From positions 45,708 to 109,707 of the forward strand of contig CANCVB010000006.1 of the NCBI GenBank assembly GCA_947381415.1: a DNA stretch of 64,000 bases, given 5' to 3'. How positions within the stretch are numbered: the first letter of the stretch is position 1; every line of letters starts with the position of its first letter. The position numbers and the translations under genes were made by a program. Origin of the DNA: Burkholderiales bacterium (GTDB lineage Bacteria > Pseudomonadota > Gammaproteobacteria > Burkholderiales > Burkholderiaceae_C). Below the pieces are notes generated by a model, which was not told the origin of the DNA, did not search any database, and saw only the letters and a program-made list of their open reading frames with translations. Shown here in pieces: positions 38,802 to 48,296 of the stretch.

Positions 38802-40235
38802 TTAGGCGACGCGGCAGATTTTCAGCATATTGGTGCCACCGGGCGAGCCCATGGGTTCACCGCAGGTGATGGCATAAACATCGCCCGCATCCACAATGCC
38901 GCGCTGTTTCAAATGCGCTTCGGCCTGCGCCAGTGCGGTGTCACGGTCGGTGCTGGTGTCCATCAGCAAGGCACGCACATTGCGGTAGAGCGCAATGCGC
39001 CGTTGTGTGCCCACCTTTGTCGTCAAGGCGTAAATGGGAATGCGTATGTGGTGACGGCTCATCCACAGCGGGGTAGAGCCCGATTCGGTGAGCGCCACAA
39101 TCGCCTTGGCACCCAGGTGGTGGGCGGTGAACAGCGCGCCCATGGCAATGGTTTGGTCGATGAACGCAAAGGTTTTGCCAGTGAAATCGTTGTCGAGCAC
39201 GGTTTCTTCGGCTTCTTCGGCCGCAAAGCAAATTTGCGCCATTTGTTGCACCGTTTCCAGCGGGTATTTGCCAACCGCTGTTTCAGCACTCAGCATCACC
39301 GCGTCGGTGCCGTCGAGCACCGCGTTGGCCACATCACTCACCTCGGCGCGCGTGGGCACGGGGTTGGTGATCATGCTCTCCATCATTTGGGTGGCGGTGA
39401 TGGCCACTTTGTCCATCTCGCGGGCCATTTTGATCATGCGCTTTTGCAGCGCGGGCACGGCCGCGTTACCGACCTCGACAGCCAGGTCACCGCGCGCCAC
39501 CATGATGCCGTCGCTGGCAGCCAAAATTTCTTCCAAATGCGGGATGGCCTCAAAGCGCTCGATCTTGGCAATCAAACCGGGTTTGTGTTTGAAAGGCTCG
39601 GCCGCCACATTGCACAACTGGCGGGCCATTTCCATGTCGGTGGCGCTTTTGGGAAAGCTCACCGCCACATAGTCGGCTTGGAAGGCCATGGCGGTTTTGA
39701 TGTCTTCCATGTCCTTGGCGGTCAGCGCAGGCGCGGTCAAGCCGCCGCCTTGTTTGTTGATGCCTTTGTTGTTGGAGAGCTCTCCCCCCATCTTGACCGT
39801 GGTGTGCACCTGCTCGCCTTTGACCGCATCGACGGTGAGCACGATCAAGCCATCGTTGAGCAGCAGCAAATCGCCAGCTTTGACGTCGCGTGGCAACTCT
39901 TTGTAATCCAGCCCCACGCCTTGCAAGTCGCCAAGTTCGGTGCGCGAAGCGTCAAGCACAAATGCTGCACCGGCTTCGAGCATCACCTTGCCTTGGGCAA
40001 ATTTGCCCACGCGAATTTTCGGACCTTGCAAATCGGCCATGATGGCCACCACGCGGCCCGCCCGGTGCGCCGCCTCACGCACCAAGGTGGCGCGGTCAAT
40101 ATGGTCTTGTGCCACGCCGTGGCTGAAATTCAAGCGCACCACATTGACACCAGCGCGGATCATGTTTTCAAGCAAAGCAGGGTCGCTAGAGGCGGGACCA
40201 AGCGTGGCAACAATTTTGGTGGCGTGTTTGGGCAT
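38802..40235 (-). CDS. pyk: Pyruvate kinase
   Basis: 477 residues from ATG 40235. TKIVATLGPASS and VVRLNFSHG open the A domain, VSFPKSATDM and IAKIERFEAI follow, and IMVARGDLAVEVG and DGTDAVMLSAETAVGKYP are the classic signature regions. The C-terminal domain ends in GTNMLKI. It converts phosphoenolpyruvate and ADP to pyruvate and ATP. It is probably the first gene of a pyk-fba-purC unit. Confidence 0.96.
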   Translation of the reverse strand: MPKHATKIVATLGPASSDPALLENMIRAGVNVVRLNFSHGVAQDHIDRATLVREAAHRAGRVVAIMADLQGPKIRVGKFAQGKVMLEAGAAFVLDASRTELGDLQGVGLDYKELPRDVKAGDLLLLNDGLIVLTVDAVKGEQVHTTVKMGGELSNNKGINKQGGGLTAPALTAKDMEDIKTAMAFQADYVAVSFPKSATDMEMARQLCNVAAEPFKHKPGLIAKIERFEAIPHLEEILAASDGIMVARGDLAVEVGNAAVPALQKRMIKMAREMDKVAITATQMMESMITNPVPTRAEVSDVANAVLDGTDAVMLSAETAVGKYPLETVQQMAQICFAAEEAEETVLDNDFTGKTFAFIDQTIAMGALFTAHHLGAKAIVALTESGSTPLWMSRHHIRIPIYALTTKVGTQRRIALYRNVRALLMDTSTDRDTALAQAEAHLKQRGIVDAGDVYAITCGEPMGSPGGTNMLKICRVA

Positions 40236-40386
40236 GGGTATCTCGGTTAAATGTCGGTTGCATTCTCCCATGCGAATGTGACCGAATGCATCGTTTGTTC
40301 AGCCGCCAGCGCCAAAGAAGTGCCACGCACAAAAAACGACAGTCTGGCTAACGCCAAGCCACGCGAAGCGGGCCTACATTGCCGCC

Positions 40387-41049
40387 ATGAACCCAAGCTT
40401 GACACCCCCGTTTTCATTGCTCGATGGCCTGGAGCCCGAGGGACTGCGCCGCTTGGCCCTGCAAGGGCAGGTGCGTTACTACCGAAAAAACAGTGTCCTC
40501 ATCCATGAAGGCGATGAGGGCATGCAACTCTATGTGGTGCTGCAAGGTTGCTTGCGTGAATTTGCCATGTCCCAAGACAGCAAGCCGCGTGAAATCACCT
40601 TGGCCATGGCTGGCCGCGGCGATGTGCTGGGTTTGCTGGCCCTGCAAGGGGGCCAGCATTGCGCCAGCGTCATCACCTTGGGCCCGGCGGTCTGTGCCGT
40701 GGTCAGCGCCGACAGCGTGCGGGTGTTGTTACAACACGACCCCGGGTTGGCCATGGTGTTGTTACAACGCGCCTTGCAGCGTTTGCGCTTGGCCACGGAA
40801 ACCACCTGTTTGGCCTTGTTTTCCGATGCCTACAGCCGTTTGAGCGCCTTGCTGCAAAGGCAGCAAGCGCCGCTGGGGGCGTCCTTGCCCAGCGCTTCGC
40901 CCATGACACACGCCCAAATGGCGCAACAAATAGGCTGTAGCCGAGAAATGGTCAGTCGCATCATGAAAGAGCTGGTTCAAGGGGGCTATGTGGTGCGTGA
41001 GCCCGACAAGCTTTACCGTGTGTGTCGGCGTTTGCCCGCGCGTTGGTAG
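40387..41049 (+). CDS. Crp/Fnr-family transcription regulator
   Basis: 220 residues. The N-terminal cyclic-nucleotide-like beta-roll (VRYYRKNSVLIHEGDEGMQLYVVLQGCLREF) leads through the dimer helix to a Crp-type winged helix (THAQMAQQIGCSREMVSRIMKELVQGGYV). The N-terminal cysteine cluster of oxygen-sensing Fnr is missing, so it is unlikely to carry an iron-sulfur cluster; the effector is unknown. It is divergent from pyk (151 bp between starts) and upstream of the desaturase gene, both possible targets by position. Confidence 0.9.
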   Translation: MNPSLTPPFSLLDGLEPEGLRRLALQGQVRYYRKNSVLIHEGDEGMQLYVVLQGCLREFAMSQDSKPREITLAMAGRGDVLGLLALQGGQHCASVITLGPAVCAVVSADSVRVLLQHDPGLAMVLLQRALQRLRLATETTCLALFSDAYSRLSALLQRQQAPLGASLPSASPMTHAQMAQQIGCSREMVSRIMKELVQGGYVVREPDKLYRVCRRLPARW

Positions 41050-41092
41050 GGGTAAGTTGCCGAAAAGGGTCAGTCGCTACAATCCTTCGGCT

Positions 41093-42178
41093 ATGAATAC
41101 CCAAGAACACCCTATTCCTCTGAATGAGCCCATGCCCCACCGCAAGGTGATTCGCGAGTGGCTGATTCCCTTATCTAACCGCGTGACGGTGAGGGCTGTG
41201 TTGCTGTTGCTCATGGACTATGCCATTTGGGCCGCCTTTTTAGCAGGCACCGTGTTTTTCGAGCCTTTGTGGGCCAAGTTGCTGTGTGGCGTGGCCATGG
41301 GTTTCACCATTGGCCGTTTGTTCATCATTGGCCATGACGCCTGCCACCAAAGCCTCACCCCCCACCGTGGTTTGAACAAATGGATGGGGCGCATCGCTTT
41401 TTTACCGTCACTCACCACTTACAGTTTGTGGGACATCGGCCACAACGTGGTGCACCACGGCTATACCAACCTCAAAGGCTTTGACTTTGTGTGGGCGCCG
41501 CTGACCAAAGAGGAGTTCGCCAAACTCTCGTGGATGGGTCGCTTGTTGGACCGTGCCTACCGCAGCGGTTGGGCACCCGGTCTTTACTACATGATTGAGA
41601 TTTGGTGGAAAAAAATGGTGTTCCCCACCGCCAAAGAAATGCCTACACGCCGCCCCATCTTTGTCAAAGACAGCATCCTTATCACCGTGTTTGCGACCCT
41701 TTGGGTGGCTGGCATGGTCGCCGCCGCCATGGCTACATCGCAGTCGGTTGCCTTGGTGTTGTTGTGCAGTGTGGTGGTGCCGTTTTTGTTTTGGTGCGCC
41801 ATGATTGGTTTTGTGGTCTATGTGCACCACACCCATGTCAAAGTGTCTTGGCACGACGACCGCAGCGCTTGGGCCAAGGCCCAGCCTTTTGTGTCCACCA
41901 CGGTGCACCTGACCTTTCCCTTGAAGATTGGCGCGTTGATGCACCACATCATGGAGCACACCGCACACCATGTGGACATGAGCATTCCGCTCTACCATTT
42001 AAAACAAGCGCAAGCCAAGCTCGAAACCTTGCTGCCCGGTCGCATCATTGTTCAGCCCTTCTCTTGGCGCTGGTATTTCCAAACAGCGCGGGACTGCAAG
42101 TTGTATGACTTCACCCGCCAGTGCTGGACCGATTACAAAGGGCGCGCCACCAGCCAGCCCTCTATGACACCCGCTTGA
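41093..42178 (+). CDS. Membrane fatty acid desaturase
   Basis: 361 residues from ATG 41093. Three histidine boxes of the membrane di-iron desaturase family are visible: GHDACHQS (HxxxH, near residue 84), HNVVHHGYTN and EHTAHHVD near the C-terminus, with hydrophobic segments between them. It introduces a double bond into fatty acyl chains of membrane lipids or acts on a related lipid substrate. A separate electron donor (ferredoxin type) would be needed and is not seen here. The next gene's ATG overlaps its TGA by 1 nt. Confidence 0.9.
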   Translation: MNTQEHPIPLNEPMPHRKVIREWLIPLSNRVTVRAVLLLLMDYAIWAAFLAGTVFFEPLWAKLLCGVAMGFTIGRLFIIGHDACHQSLTPHRGLNKWMGRIAFLPSLTTYSLWDIGHNVVHHGYTNLKGFDFVWAPLTKEEFAKLSWMGRLLDRAYRSGWAPGLYYMIEIWWKKMVFPTAKEMPTRRPIFVKDSILITVFATLWVAGMVAAAMATSQSVALVLLCSVVVPFLFWCAMIGFVVYVHHTHVKVSWHDDRSAWAKAQPFVSTTVHLTFPLKIGALMHHIMEHTAHHVDMSIPLYHLKQAQAKLETLLPGRIIVQPFSWRWYFQTARDCKLYDFTRQCWTDYKGRATSQPSMTPA

Positions 42179-42621
42179 TGATGGGGTTTGCACAGCGTTT
42201 GGCGTGGCTGTGCGCACCGCTGCTTGGTGTGGCCATGCCCAGCTTGGCGCAAGACACCCCAACCCGTTCGGCGGTGACTGTTTGCGCCGAAGCCGCCAAC
42301 AGCTATGCCTTGCAAACCGAGGTTTACAGCGACGCCATCAAACTGCTGATGTACGAGAGCCGCAACAACCCTGCCGAGCAAGCCCAGCGCTTAGCCGCAC
42401 TCCAACCCCGCCATGACGCTTTCAAGCCAACCGCCTTGGACCAAGAGCAAACGCGGCGTCAAAGCCAAACCTGGAGCGCAGCCGATGTGCGCAATGACAC
42501 GCAGATCAAAACCTGGGTGATCGACAACTTGCTGGCCTTTGCCACCGACAAATACGGGCAAGACGCGTTGTTTTTTAAGTTTTATATCGTTAACCGCTGC
42601 AAAAAGCAGTTCGCGTCTTAA
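42178..42621 (+). CDS. Small exported protein of unknown function
   Basis: 147 residues from ATG 42178 (TGATG overlap with the desaturase stop). A signal peptide ([22 protein letters not shown]) is followed by a mostly helical mature part with two cysteines (VTVCAEAAN and NRCKKQ). I recognise no family. Coupling to the desaturase gene suggests coexpression. Its TAA overlaps the pgk stop (TTAA, 42618-42621). Confidence 0.7.
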   Translation: MMGFAQRLAWLCAPLLGVAMPSLAQDTPTRSAVTVCAEAANSYALQTEVYSDAIKLLMYESRNNPAEQAQRLAALQPRHDAFKPTALDQEQTRRQSQTWSAADVRNDTQIKTWVIDNLLAFATDKYGQDALFFKFYIVNRCKKQFAS

Positions 42622-43808
42622 GCCGCGCGCTTCATCAAGATTTCAAACGCGGGCAGGGTTTTGCCCTCCAGCACCTCCAAGAATGCGCCGCCACCGGTAG
42701 AGATGTAGCCCATCTGGTCTTCAATGCCGTACTTGGCAATGGCCGCCAAGGTGTCGCCACCGCCTGCAATGCTGAAGGCGTCAGATTCTGCAATCGCATG
42801 CGCCACCACCTTGGTGCCGTTCTCGAACGCCGCAAACTCAAACACCCCCATGGGGCCGTTCCACACGATGGTGCCCGCCGCTTTGAGCTGCGTGGCCAAA
42901 CGCGCCGCCGTGTCGGGGCCGATGTCCAAAATCAGGTCGTCGTCGGCCACTTCGCTGGCTTTCTTCACGGTGGCTGGCGCGTCGGCACCAAAGCTTTTGG
43001 CGCAGACCACGTCGGTGGGAATGGGCACCTCGGCGCCACGCGCCTTCATGGCCTCGATGACCGCTTTGGCTTCGCCCACCAAGTCGGGTTCGGCCAAGGA
43101 TTTGCCGATCTTCAAACCCGCCGCCAGCATGAAGGTGTTGGCGATGCCGCCACCCACGATGAGTTGGTCCACGTTCTTGGCCAGTGCTTGCAAGATGGTG
43201 AGTTTGGTGCTGACCTTGCTGCCCGCCACGATGGCGGCCAGTGGGCGTTTGGGGTTGGCCAAGGCCTTGGTGATGGCGTCGATTTCGGCCGATAACAAGG
43301 GGCCGGCACAGGCGATGGGCGCGAACTGCGCGATGCCGTAGGTGGTGCCCTCAGCCCGGTGGGCGGTGCCAAACGCGTCGTTGACATAGATGTCGCACAA
43401 CGCGGCCATCTTGCGCGACAGGTCTTCGCTGTTTTTCTTTTCGCCCTTGTTGATGCGGCAGTTCTCCAGCATCACCACCTGGCCAGCGGCGACAAACACG
43501 CCATCGACCCAGTTGGCGACCACCGGCACCTCGCGGCCCAGCAACTCGCCCAAGCGTTGGGCCACAGGTGCCAAGGAATCTTCGGGCTTGAACTCGCCCT
43601 CGGTGGGGCGGCCCAAATGGCTGGTGACCATCACCGCCGCACCTGCCTCCAAGGCCATGCGGATGCAAGGCACGGAGGCGCGGATGCGGGTGTCCTCGCT
43701 GATGTGGCCTTGGTCGTCAAAAGGCACGTTCAAGTCGGCACGGATGAAAACGCGTTGGCCCTGGGCTTTGCCCTGGGCGCAAAGGTCTGCGAAACGGAGG
43801 ATGTTCAT
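42618..43808 (-). CDS. pgk: Phosphoglycerate kinase
   Basis: 396 residues. [15 protein letters not shown] is the substrate-binding N-terminal motif; [37 protein letters not shown] and the nucleotide-binding [10 protein letters not shown] with GGGDTLAAI complete the two domains. It transfers phosphate from 1,3-bisphosphoglycerate to ADP. It lies 55 nt downstream of azlD on the same strand and is the partner of gapA at 19896 in glycolysis. Confidence 0.97.
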   Translation of the reverse strand: MNILRFADLCAQGKAQGQRVFIRADLNVPFDDQGHISEDTRIRASVPCIRMALEAGAAVMVTSHLGRPTEGEFKPEDSLAPVAQRLGELLGREVPVVANWVDGVFVAAGQVVMLENCRINKGEKKNSEDLSRKMAALCDIYVNDAFGTAHRAEGTTYGIAQFAPIACAGPLLSAEIDAITKALANPKRPLAAIVAGSKVSTKLTILQALAKNVDQLIVGGGIANTFMLAAGLKIGKSLAEPDLVGEAKAVIEAMKARGAEVPIPTDVVCAKSFGADAPATVKKASEVADDDLILDIGPDTAARLATQLKAAGTIVWNGPMGVFEFAAFENGTKVVAHAIAESDAFSIAGGGDTLAAIAKYGIEDQMGYISTGGGAFLEVLEGKTLPAFEILMKRAA

Positions 43809-43863
43809 GGTTTGTCTCTGCGGTTGGTTTTTGGGGGCATTCTATTCAGGATGTCAGGCTTGA

Positions 43864-44205
43864 TTACCAACCCAGCCCAATGTGCAGCGGCAAATACACC
43901 GCCATGCCCACCACAATCGTGCCCAACACCGCTTGGCCTTGACCGCGGCGGTAAGCGTAATACCCCACACCGGCTGCTGCGCCCATGAGCCGCGCATCCA
44001 GCAAGGTGCTGATGAACTGCCCTTGCGTGACCAACACCTCAGGGACCACCACCGCCGCCAAGGCGGCAATGGGCGCGTATTGCAAGCCGCGTTGGGCCCA
44101 GGCGGGAAAAGGCAACTCGCGGTTCAAAATGAAGAAAAAGCAGCGCGCCAATACCGTCATGGCGGCCAGTCCCAGCAGGGTGAGCAGTTGAAACCCATCG
44201 ATCAT
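43864..44205 (-). CDS. azlD: AzlD-family branched-chain amino acid exporter subunit
   Basis: 113 residues, four hydrophobic segments. FQLLTLLGLAAMTVLARCFFF and FPAWAQRGLQYAPIAALAAVVVPEVL match AzlD, the small partner of AzlC. The pair exports branched-chain amino acids or analogues, as in BrnFE. Its start overlaps the azlC stop by 4 nt. Confidence 0.9.
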   Translation of the reverse strand: MIDGFQLLTLLGLAAMTVLARCFFFILNRELPFPAWAQRGLQYAPIAALAAVVVPEVLVTQGQFISTLLDARLMGAAAGVGYYAYRRGQGQAVLGTIVVGMAVYLPLHIGLGW

Positions 44206-44933
44206 GAAGACGCCTTGTTCATGCCGGTGGTGGTTTCAATCATCAAACACATCGCCACGGCCGCAGCGATGGCCACCAAGATGTTCAAGCGCAAAGGCAA
44301 GGCATAGGCCGCTATCGCCGCTGCGCCCGACACCACCAGCGACACGGTGCGCATGCGCGAACTGGCCAAGGAGCACAAAATGCCCACCAAGGCCAACACA
44401 CCCGCAAAGCCCAAACCCCAAGCAAGCGGCACTTGGCTGGCCAACACAATGCCCACAACGCTGGCAATTTGCCAGCCCAACCAGGTGAGAAAACAATTGC
44501 CTGAGAGGTAGGCCATTTCCGCGCGTTGACCTGCGGCATCGGTGGCGGGATGGGGGTGGTTTTGCACAAACTGAACATAGTTCAAATCGGCAATCAGGTA
44601 GCCAATGGCCAAGCGTTGCCAGCGTGGCCAAGCCATCATGTAGCTACGCAAATGCAAGCTGAACACGGCAAAGCGCAGGTTCACACAAAACGCGGTGGCC
44701 AACACCACCCACACCGGTGTACCCGCTGCCAGCAGGGGGGTGACCGCCAACTGCGCGCTGCCGCCGTACACCAACAAAGTCATCCAGGTAGACATCGCCG
44801 GTCCCAAGCCCGCTTGCACCATGGACACACCCGTCATCAAGCCCCAAGCCCAAATGCCGGGGGCGACGTTGAAAGCGTCCGCCATGCCTTTGCGAAAAGC
44901 AGGATGGCGAAAATTGGCGGGGTCTAGGAACAT
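44202..44933 (-). CDS. azlC: AzlC-family branched-chain amino acid exporter subunit
   Basis: 243 residues from ATG 44933; longer frames run into fmt and lack family similarity. Seven or eight membrane segments are seen; GMADAFNVAPGIWAWGLMTG, YGGSAQLAVTPLLAAGTP and FCVNLRFAVFSLHL are conserved AzlC segments. It forms the permease with AzlD (overlap ATGA-type, 4 nt). It lies 13 nt downstream of fmt, so it may be expressed from the def-fmt promoter. Confidence 0.9.
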   Translation of the reverse strand: MFLDPANFRHPAFRKGMADAFNVAPGIWAWGLMTGVSMVQAGLGPAMSTWMTLLVYGGSAQLAVTPLLAAGTPVWVVLATAFCVNLRFAVFSLHLRSYMMAWPRWQRLAIGYLIADLNYVQFVQNHPHPATDAAGQRAEMAYLSGNCFLTWLGWQIASVVGIVLASQVPLAWGLGFAGVLALVGILCSLASSRMRTVSLVVSGAAAIAAYALPLRLNILVAIAAAVAMCLMIETTTGMNKASS

Positions 44934-44946
44934 GGGGGCTGCGTGT

Positions 44947-45897
44947 TCACTGGCCGAGCATGGCGCCTTGCCAATCACCTTGGCCGCGCAAGACTTCGGC
45001 AAAAGGCAAGCGTTTACCACCGGGTTTTTGGACTTGCAGCACCCGCAACACCTGCTCGCCGCAGGCCACGTCCAAGCCTTGCGCGCTGGCTTGCAAAACG
45101 GTTCCAGGGGCCTGGTTCGTGGCTTGGGGCACAAGCTCTGCCGACCACAGTTTGAAGGTTTGCCCTTGCCACAGCGTATGTGCACCGGGGAAGGGGTCGA
45201 ATGCGCGAATGCGACGCGACAACACCGTGGCGGGCAAGTTCCAGTCGATCAGGGCTTCGTGCTTGTCAATCTTGGCGGCATAGGTCACGCCTTCTTCGGG
45301 CTGTGCAACCGCGGTCAGCCGCCCCAGTTGTGCCAAAGTGTCTGCGATGCCTTGCGCACCCAAGCTGGCTAGCTTGTCGTGCAAGCTGCTGCTGGTTTCA
45401 TCCACTGCGATGGGAAGTGCTTGGCGCCACAGCACCGGGCCAGTGTCCAAGCCCTCTTCCATTTGCATGATGCACACACCGCTTTGGCTGTCGCCCGCTT
45501 CAATGGCGCGCTGAATCGGTGCCGCTCCGCGCCAGCGCGGCAACAGTGAGGCGTGAATATTGAAGCAGCCCAAGGGCACGCTGTGCAGCGCCCACATCGG
45601 CAAGATCAAACCATACGCCACCACCACCATCGCCTCGGCCCCGGATTGGGCGATGGCGGTTTGTGCGGCCGCTGCTTCATCGGGATATTTGCCATCCAAG
45701 CGCAAGCTGGTGGGTTGGGCCAAGGCCAGCCCATGAAGCTGCGCATACTGTTTGACGGCCGAGGCTTGCAGCTGCATGCCGCGTCCTGCGGGGCGGTCAG
45801 GTTGGGTCAGCACCAAAGCAATGTCATGGCCGTGTGCATGCAATGCGGCCAGCGCGGTTTGCGCAAAAACCGGCGTGCCGGCAAAGACCAAGCGCAT
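44947..45897 (-). CDS. fmt: Methionyl-tRNA formyltransferase
   Basis: 316 residues. The N-terminal formyltransferase domain has LVFAGTPVFAQTALAAL and the catalytic loop CFNIHASLLPRWRGAAPIQRAI (shown here in its key residues Asn, His and the SLLPRWRG segment). METGLDTGP appears as MEEGLDTGP. The C-terminal domain with RRIRAFDPFPGAHTLW contacts tRNA. It formylates initiator Met-tRNA and lies 3 nt after def. Confidence 0.96.
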   Translation of the reverse strand: MRLVFAGTPVFAQTALAALHAHGHDIALVLTQPDRPAGRGMQLQASAVKQYAQLHGLALAQPTSLRLDGKYPDEAAAAQTAIAQSGAEAMVVVAYGLILPMWALHSVPLGCFNIHASLLPRWRGAAPIQRAIEAGDSQSGVCIMQMEEGLDTGPVLWRQALPIAVDETSSSLHDKLASLGAQGIADTLAQLGRLTAVAQPEEGVTYAAKIDKHEALIDWNLPATVLSRRIRAFDPFPGAHTLWQGQTFKLWSAELVPQATNQAPGTVLQASAQGLDVACGEQVLRVLQVQKPGGKRLPFAEVLRGQGDWQGAMLGQ

Positions 45898-45900
45898 GGC

Positions 45901-46410
45901 TTAGCGCTCGAGGTCGCGTTGTGCTTTAACGAGCTTGCCGCGGATGCGGGTGCGTTTGAGCAAGGACAAGTATTCGACAAACACCTTGCCCATCAGGTGG
46001 TCCATCTCGTGCTGAATGCACACCGCCATCAAGCCATCGGCTTCGTAAGTTTGCAGCTGCCCATGCGCATCCAAAGCCTGCATCTTGACTTGCGCTGCGC
46101 GTTCGACATTGTCAAAAACGCCGGGCACCGACAAGCAACCTTCTTCACCTTTGATGCGCTCGTCACTTTTCCAAAGCAACTCGGGGTTGATCATCACCAA
46201 AGGCTGGTTGCGCTCTTCGGACACATCCATCACCACCACGCGTTCATGCACATCGATTTGGGTGGCCGCCAGTCCCACGCCTTTGGAGTCGTACATGGTT
46301 TCAATCATGTCTGCCGCCAAGGCGCGAATACGGTCGTCCACCACGGCGACGGGCTTGGCCACGGTGTGTAAGCGGGGGTCAGGGTAGGAAAGAATGGTAA
46401 GTAACGCCAT
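45901..46410 (-). CDS. def: Peptide deformylase
   Basis: 169 residues. The three motifs are clear: [18 protein letters not shown] with the metal-binding cysteine, and [12 protein letters not shown] with HExxH. The enzyme removes the formyl group from nascent proteins and uses Fe2+. It is first in a def-fmt-azlC-azlD(-pgk) row and divergent from dprA (126 bp between starts), an arrangement widespread in proteobacteria. Confidence 0.97.
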   Translation of the reverse strand: MALLTILSYPDPRLHTVAKPVAVVDDRIRALAADMIETMYDSKGVGLAATQIDVHERVVVMDVSEERNQPLVMINPELLWKSDERIKGEEGCLSVPGVFDNVERAAQVKMQALDAHGQLQTYEADGLMAVCIQHEMDHLMGKVFVEYLSLLKRTRIRGKLVKAQRDLER

Positions 46411-46536
46411 GGGGCTGTATTGTCGCTTTTTTAGACACCAAGGTGAAGTCTGGCTCAGGAATAACCGCAGAGCGCCTCAAGCTTTGCAGGGGCCCGGTTG
46501 TCTAAGCTGGCAAGCCAGTCCGTTCAAGGTGCCGAC

Positions 46537-47703
46537 ATGGCTCATTTCCCACCCTCCCAAGCAAGTTGGCCGCTGGCCTTGCGTTTGTCACTGACCCCCG
46601 GCTTAGGCCTGCAAGGCGCACGAAAGCTGTGGCGTGCTTTTGGTTCCTTGCCCGCAATTTGGGCCCAGCCCATCACCACGCTGGCCCATGAGACAGGTGA
46701 TGCGCTGGCCACGGCGTTGCACAACGAGCCACCCGGATGGGCGGCACAGTGCGAGCGCACCCAAGCCTGGCTAGAGGAAACGCACCAAGCTGTCGCGCAT
46801 GCCGTGTGGACATGGGATGACGCTGCCTATCCCGCAGGCTTACTGGCTTTGCCGGATGCGCCAGTGATGTTGTTTGCGCGTGGGCAATTGCAGCGTCCCT
46901 TGGGGGCTGCACTGGCGGTGGTTGGCAGTCGCAACCCCACGCACCAGGGCCGCGAAAACGCCAGGGCTTTTGCCTACAGTTTGGCAGCGGGCGGTTATGC
47001 GGTGGTCTCTGGCTTGGCCATGGGCATAGATGCAGCCGCACACACAGGGGCCATGCAAGCCAATGTGGACACGCATTGCCCCACGGTCGCCGTGGTGGGA
47101 ACCGGCTTAGACCAGGTCTATCCGCGGCAACACCAAGGGCTGGCACACGACATCGCATCGTGTGGATGGGTGCTCAGTGAGTTTCCCTTGGGCACCCAAG
47201 CACTGCCCCACCATTTCCCGCAGCGAAATCGCTTGATCGCGGGTTTAAGTCTGGGTGTGTTGGTGGTTGAAGCGGCTTTGCCATCGGGCTCGCTCATCAC
47301 CGCGCAACTGGCCTTAGACCAAGGCAAAGAGGTGTTTGCAATTCCTGGCTCTATCCATTCCGCACTGTCGCGTGGATGCCATGCCTTGCTGCGCCAAGGA
47401 GCCAAATTGGTGGAAAACCTGCAAGACATCAGCGAAGAGATGCCGCCCTTGGACCGTCTCAGCCCCCAGCCCTTCACAAGCACCCCGCCAGCGGTGTTGC
47501 AAGATGCCAATGCATGGGCCATTTGGCAAGCCTTAGAGGACGATGCAGCCGTCAATTTGGATGCATTGGTCATGCGCACAGGGCTGCCCGTGGCGCAACT
47601 TTTGGCACTGTTACACCTGATGCACAACCAAGCCTGTGTCGCCATCACCGCAACAGGGGCTTACCAACGCGTCCATCTGAATCGCTGCGATACGCGTTCA
47701 TAA
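46537..47703 (+). CDS. dprA: DNA processing protein DprA
   Basis: 388 residues from ATG 46537; a TTG at 46498 is less likely. The Rossmann-like core shows VGSRNPTHQGRENARAFA, VVSGLAMGIDAAAHTGAM, VAVVGTGLDQVYPRQH and FPQRNRLIAGLS. The C-terminal winged-helix domain (LDALVMRTGLPVAQLLALLHLM) is present. DprA loads RecA on incoming single-stranded DNA in natural transformation. Confidence 0.95.
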   Translation: MAHFPPSQASWPLALRLSLTPGLGLQGARKLWRAFGSLPAIWAQPITTLAHETGDALATALHNEPPGWAAQCERTQAWLEETHQAVAHAVWTWDDAAYPAGLLALPDAPVMLFARGQLQRPLGAALAVVGSRNPTHQGRENARAFAYSLAAGGYAVVSGLAMGIDAAAHTGAMQANVDTHCPTVAVVGTGLDQVYPRQHQGLAHDIASCGWVLSEFPLGTQALPHHFPQRNRLIAGLSLGVLVVEAALPSGSLITAQLALDQGKEVFAIPGSIHSALSRGCHALLRQGAKLVENLQDISEEMPPLDRLSPQPFTSTPPAVLQDANAWAIWQALEDDAAVNLDALVMRTGLPVAQLLALLHLMHNQACVAITATGAYQRVHLNRCDTRS

Positions 47704-47785
47704 ACAAACACAGTCTTTGCGATAGAAACAAGCAAGCATTGTTGCGTGCTGGCAAGGGTTTTAAAACAAGGTATATTCACTGCAT

Positions 47786-48280
47786 ATGTTCGATGTCCTT
47801 GTGTATGTGTACGAACACTACTGGCGCGGTGATGCCTGCCCAGAGTTACCCCTTTTAGGCCGCAAACTCAGTGCGGCCGGCTTTGAAGCCGACGAAATAG
47901 AACAAGCACTTGCTTGGTTGGCTGGTTTGCACACTGCTGCACAAAACGCAGAAACCATTCGCATCGATGCACCCAAAACCGCTTGGGAAACTGCTTATGT
48001 GCAGTCACCTGACAGCATGCGGGTGTTCTCGGTGTCGGAGCAACAGCAATTGGGCTCGGCCGGCTTGGGCTTTATCACCTTCATGGAAGGTGCTGGCGTG
48101 TTGCCACCGCAAGTACGAGAAATTGTGGTTGACCGCGCCATGGCGGTCAACACCCACCCCATCAGCTTGGACGACTTGAAGATCATCGTCTTGATGGTTT
48201 ACTGGAGCGCGGGCATCGAGCCCGATGCCTTGGTGCTTGATGAGCTGTGTGACGATGTCGCAGAGCGCATCGCCCACTGA
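47786..48280 (+). CDS. smg: Smg/DUF494-family protein
   Basis: 164 residues. MFDVLVYVYEHYW at the N-terminus, LSAAGFEADEIEQALAWLAGL in the first half and LDDLKIIVLMVYWS near the C-terminus are the DUF494 hallmarks. Function is not established; it is almost always next to dprA, as here (82 bp downstream), and has been named smg in E. coli. It is a cytoplasmic helical protein. Confidence 0.93.
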   Translation: MFDVLVYVYEHYWRGDACPELPLLGRKLSAAGFEADEIEQALAWLAGLHTAAQNAETIRIDAPKTAWETAYVQSPDSMRVFSVSEQQQLGSAGLGFITFMEGAGVLPPQVREIVVDRAMAVNTHPISLDDLKIIVLMVYWSAGIEPDALVLDELCDDVAERIAH

Positions 48281-48282
48281 AA

Positions 48283-48295
48283 CGGCTTGAAGCCG
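48283..48295. terminator. Weak stem-loop between convergent smg and secF
   Basis: CGGCTT-G-AAGCCG is a 6-bp palindromic stem in the 16-bp gap between the smg and secF stops. Short A/T-rich flanks exist on both sides but no long T run, so it would be at best a weak bidirectional terminator. Confidence 0.3.
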
Positions 48296-48296
48296 C

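Noticed and set aside
38682..40250. A 522-codon frame antisense to pyruvate kinase
   Set aside because: It covers the whole pyk gene in complement and is dominated by His, Gly and Arg, typical of antisense translation in high-GC DNA.
40728..40770. Repeated GTGTTGTTACAAC in the Crp-family gene
   Set aside because: Two copies about 33 bp apart are explained by repeated Val-Leu-Leu-Gln codons in a helix; no regulatory position.
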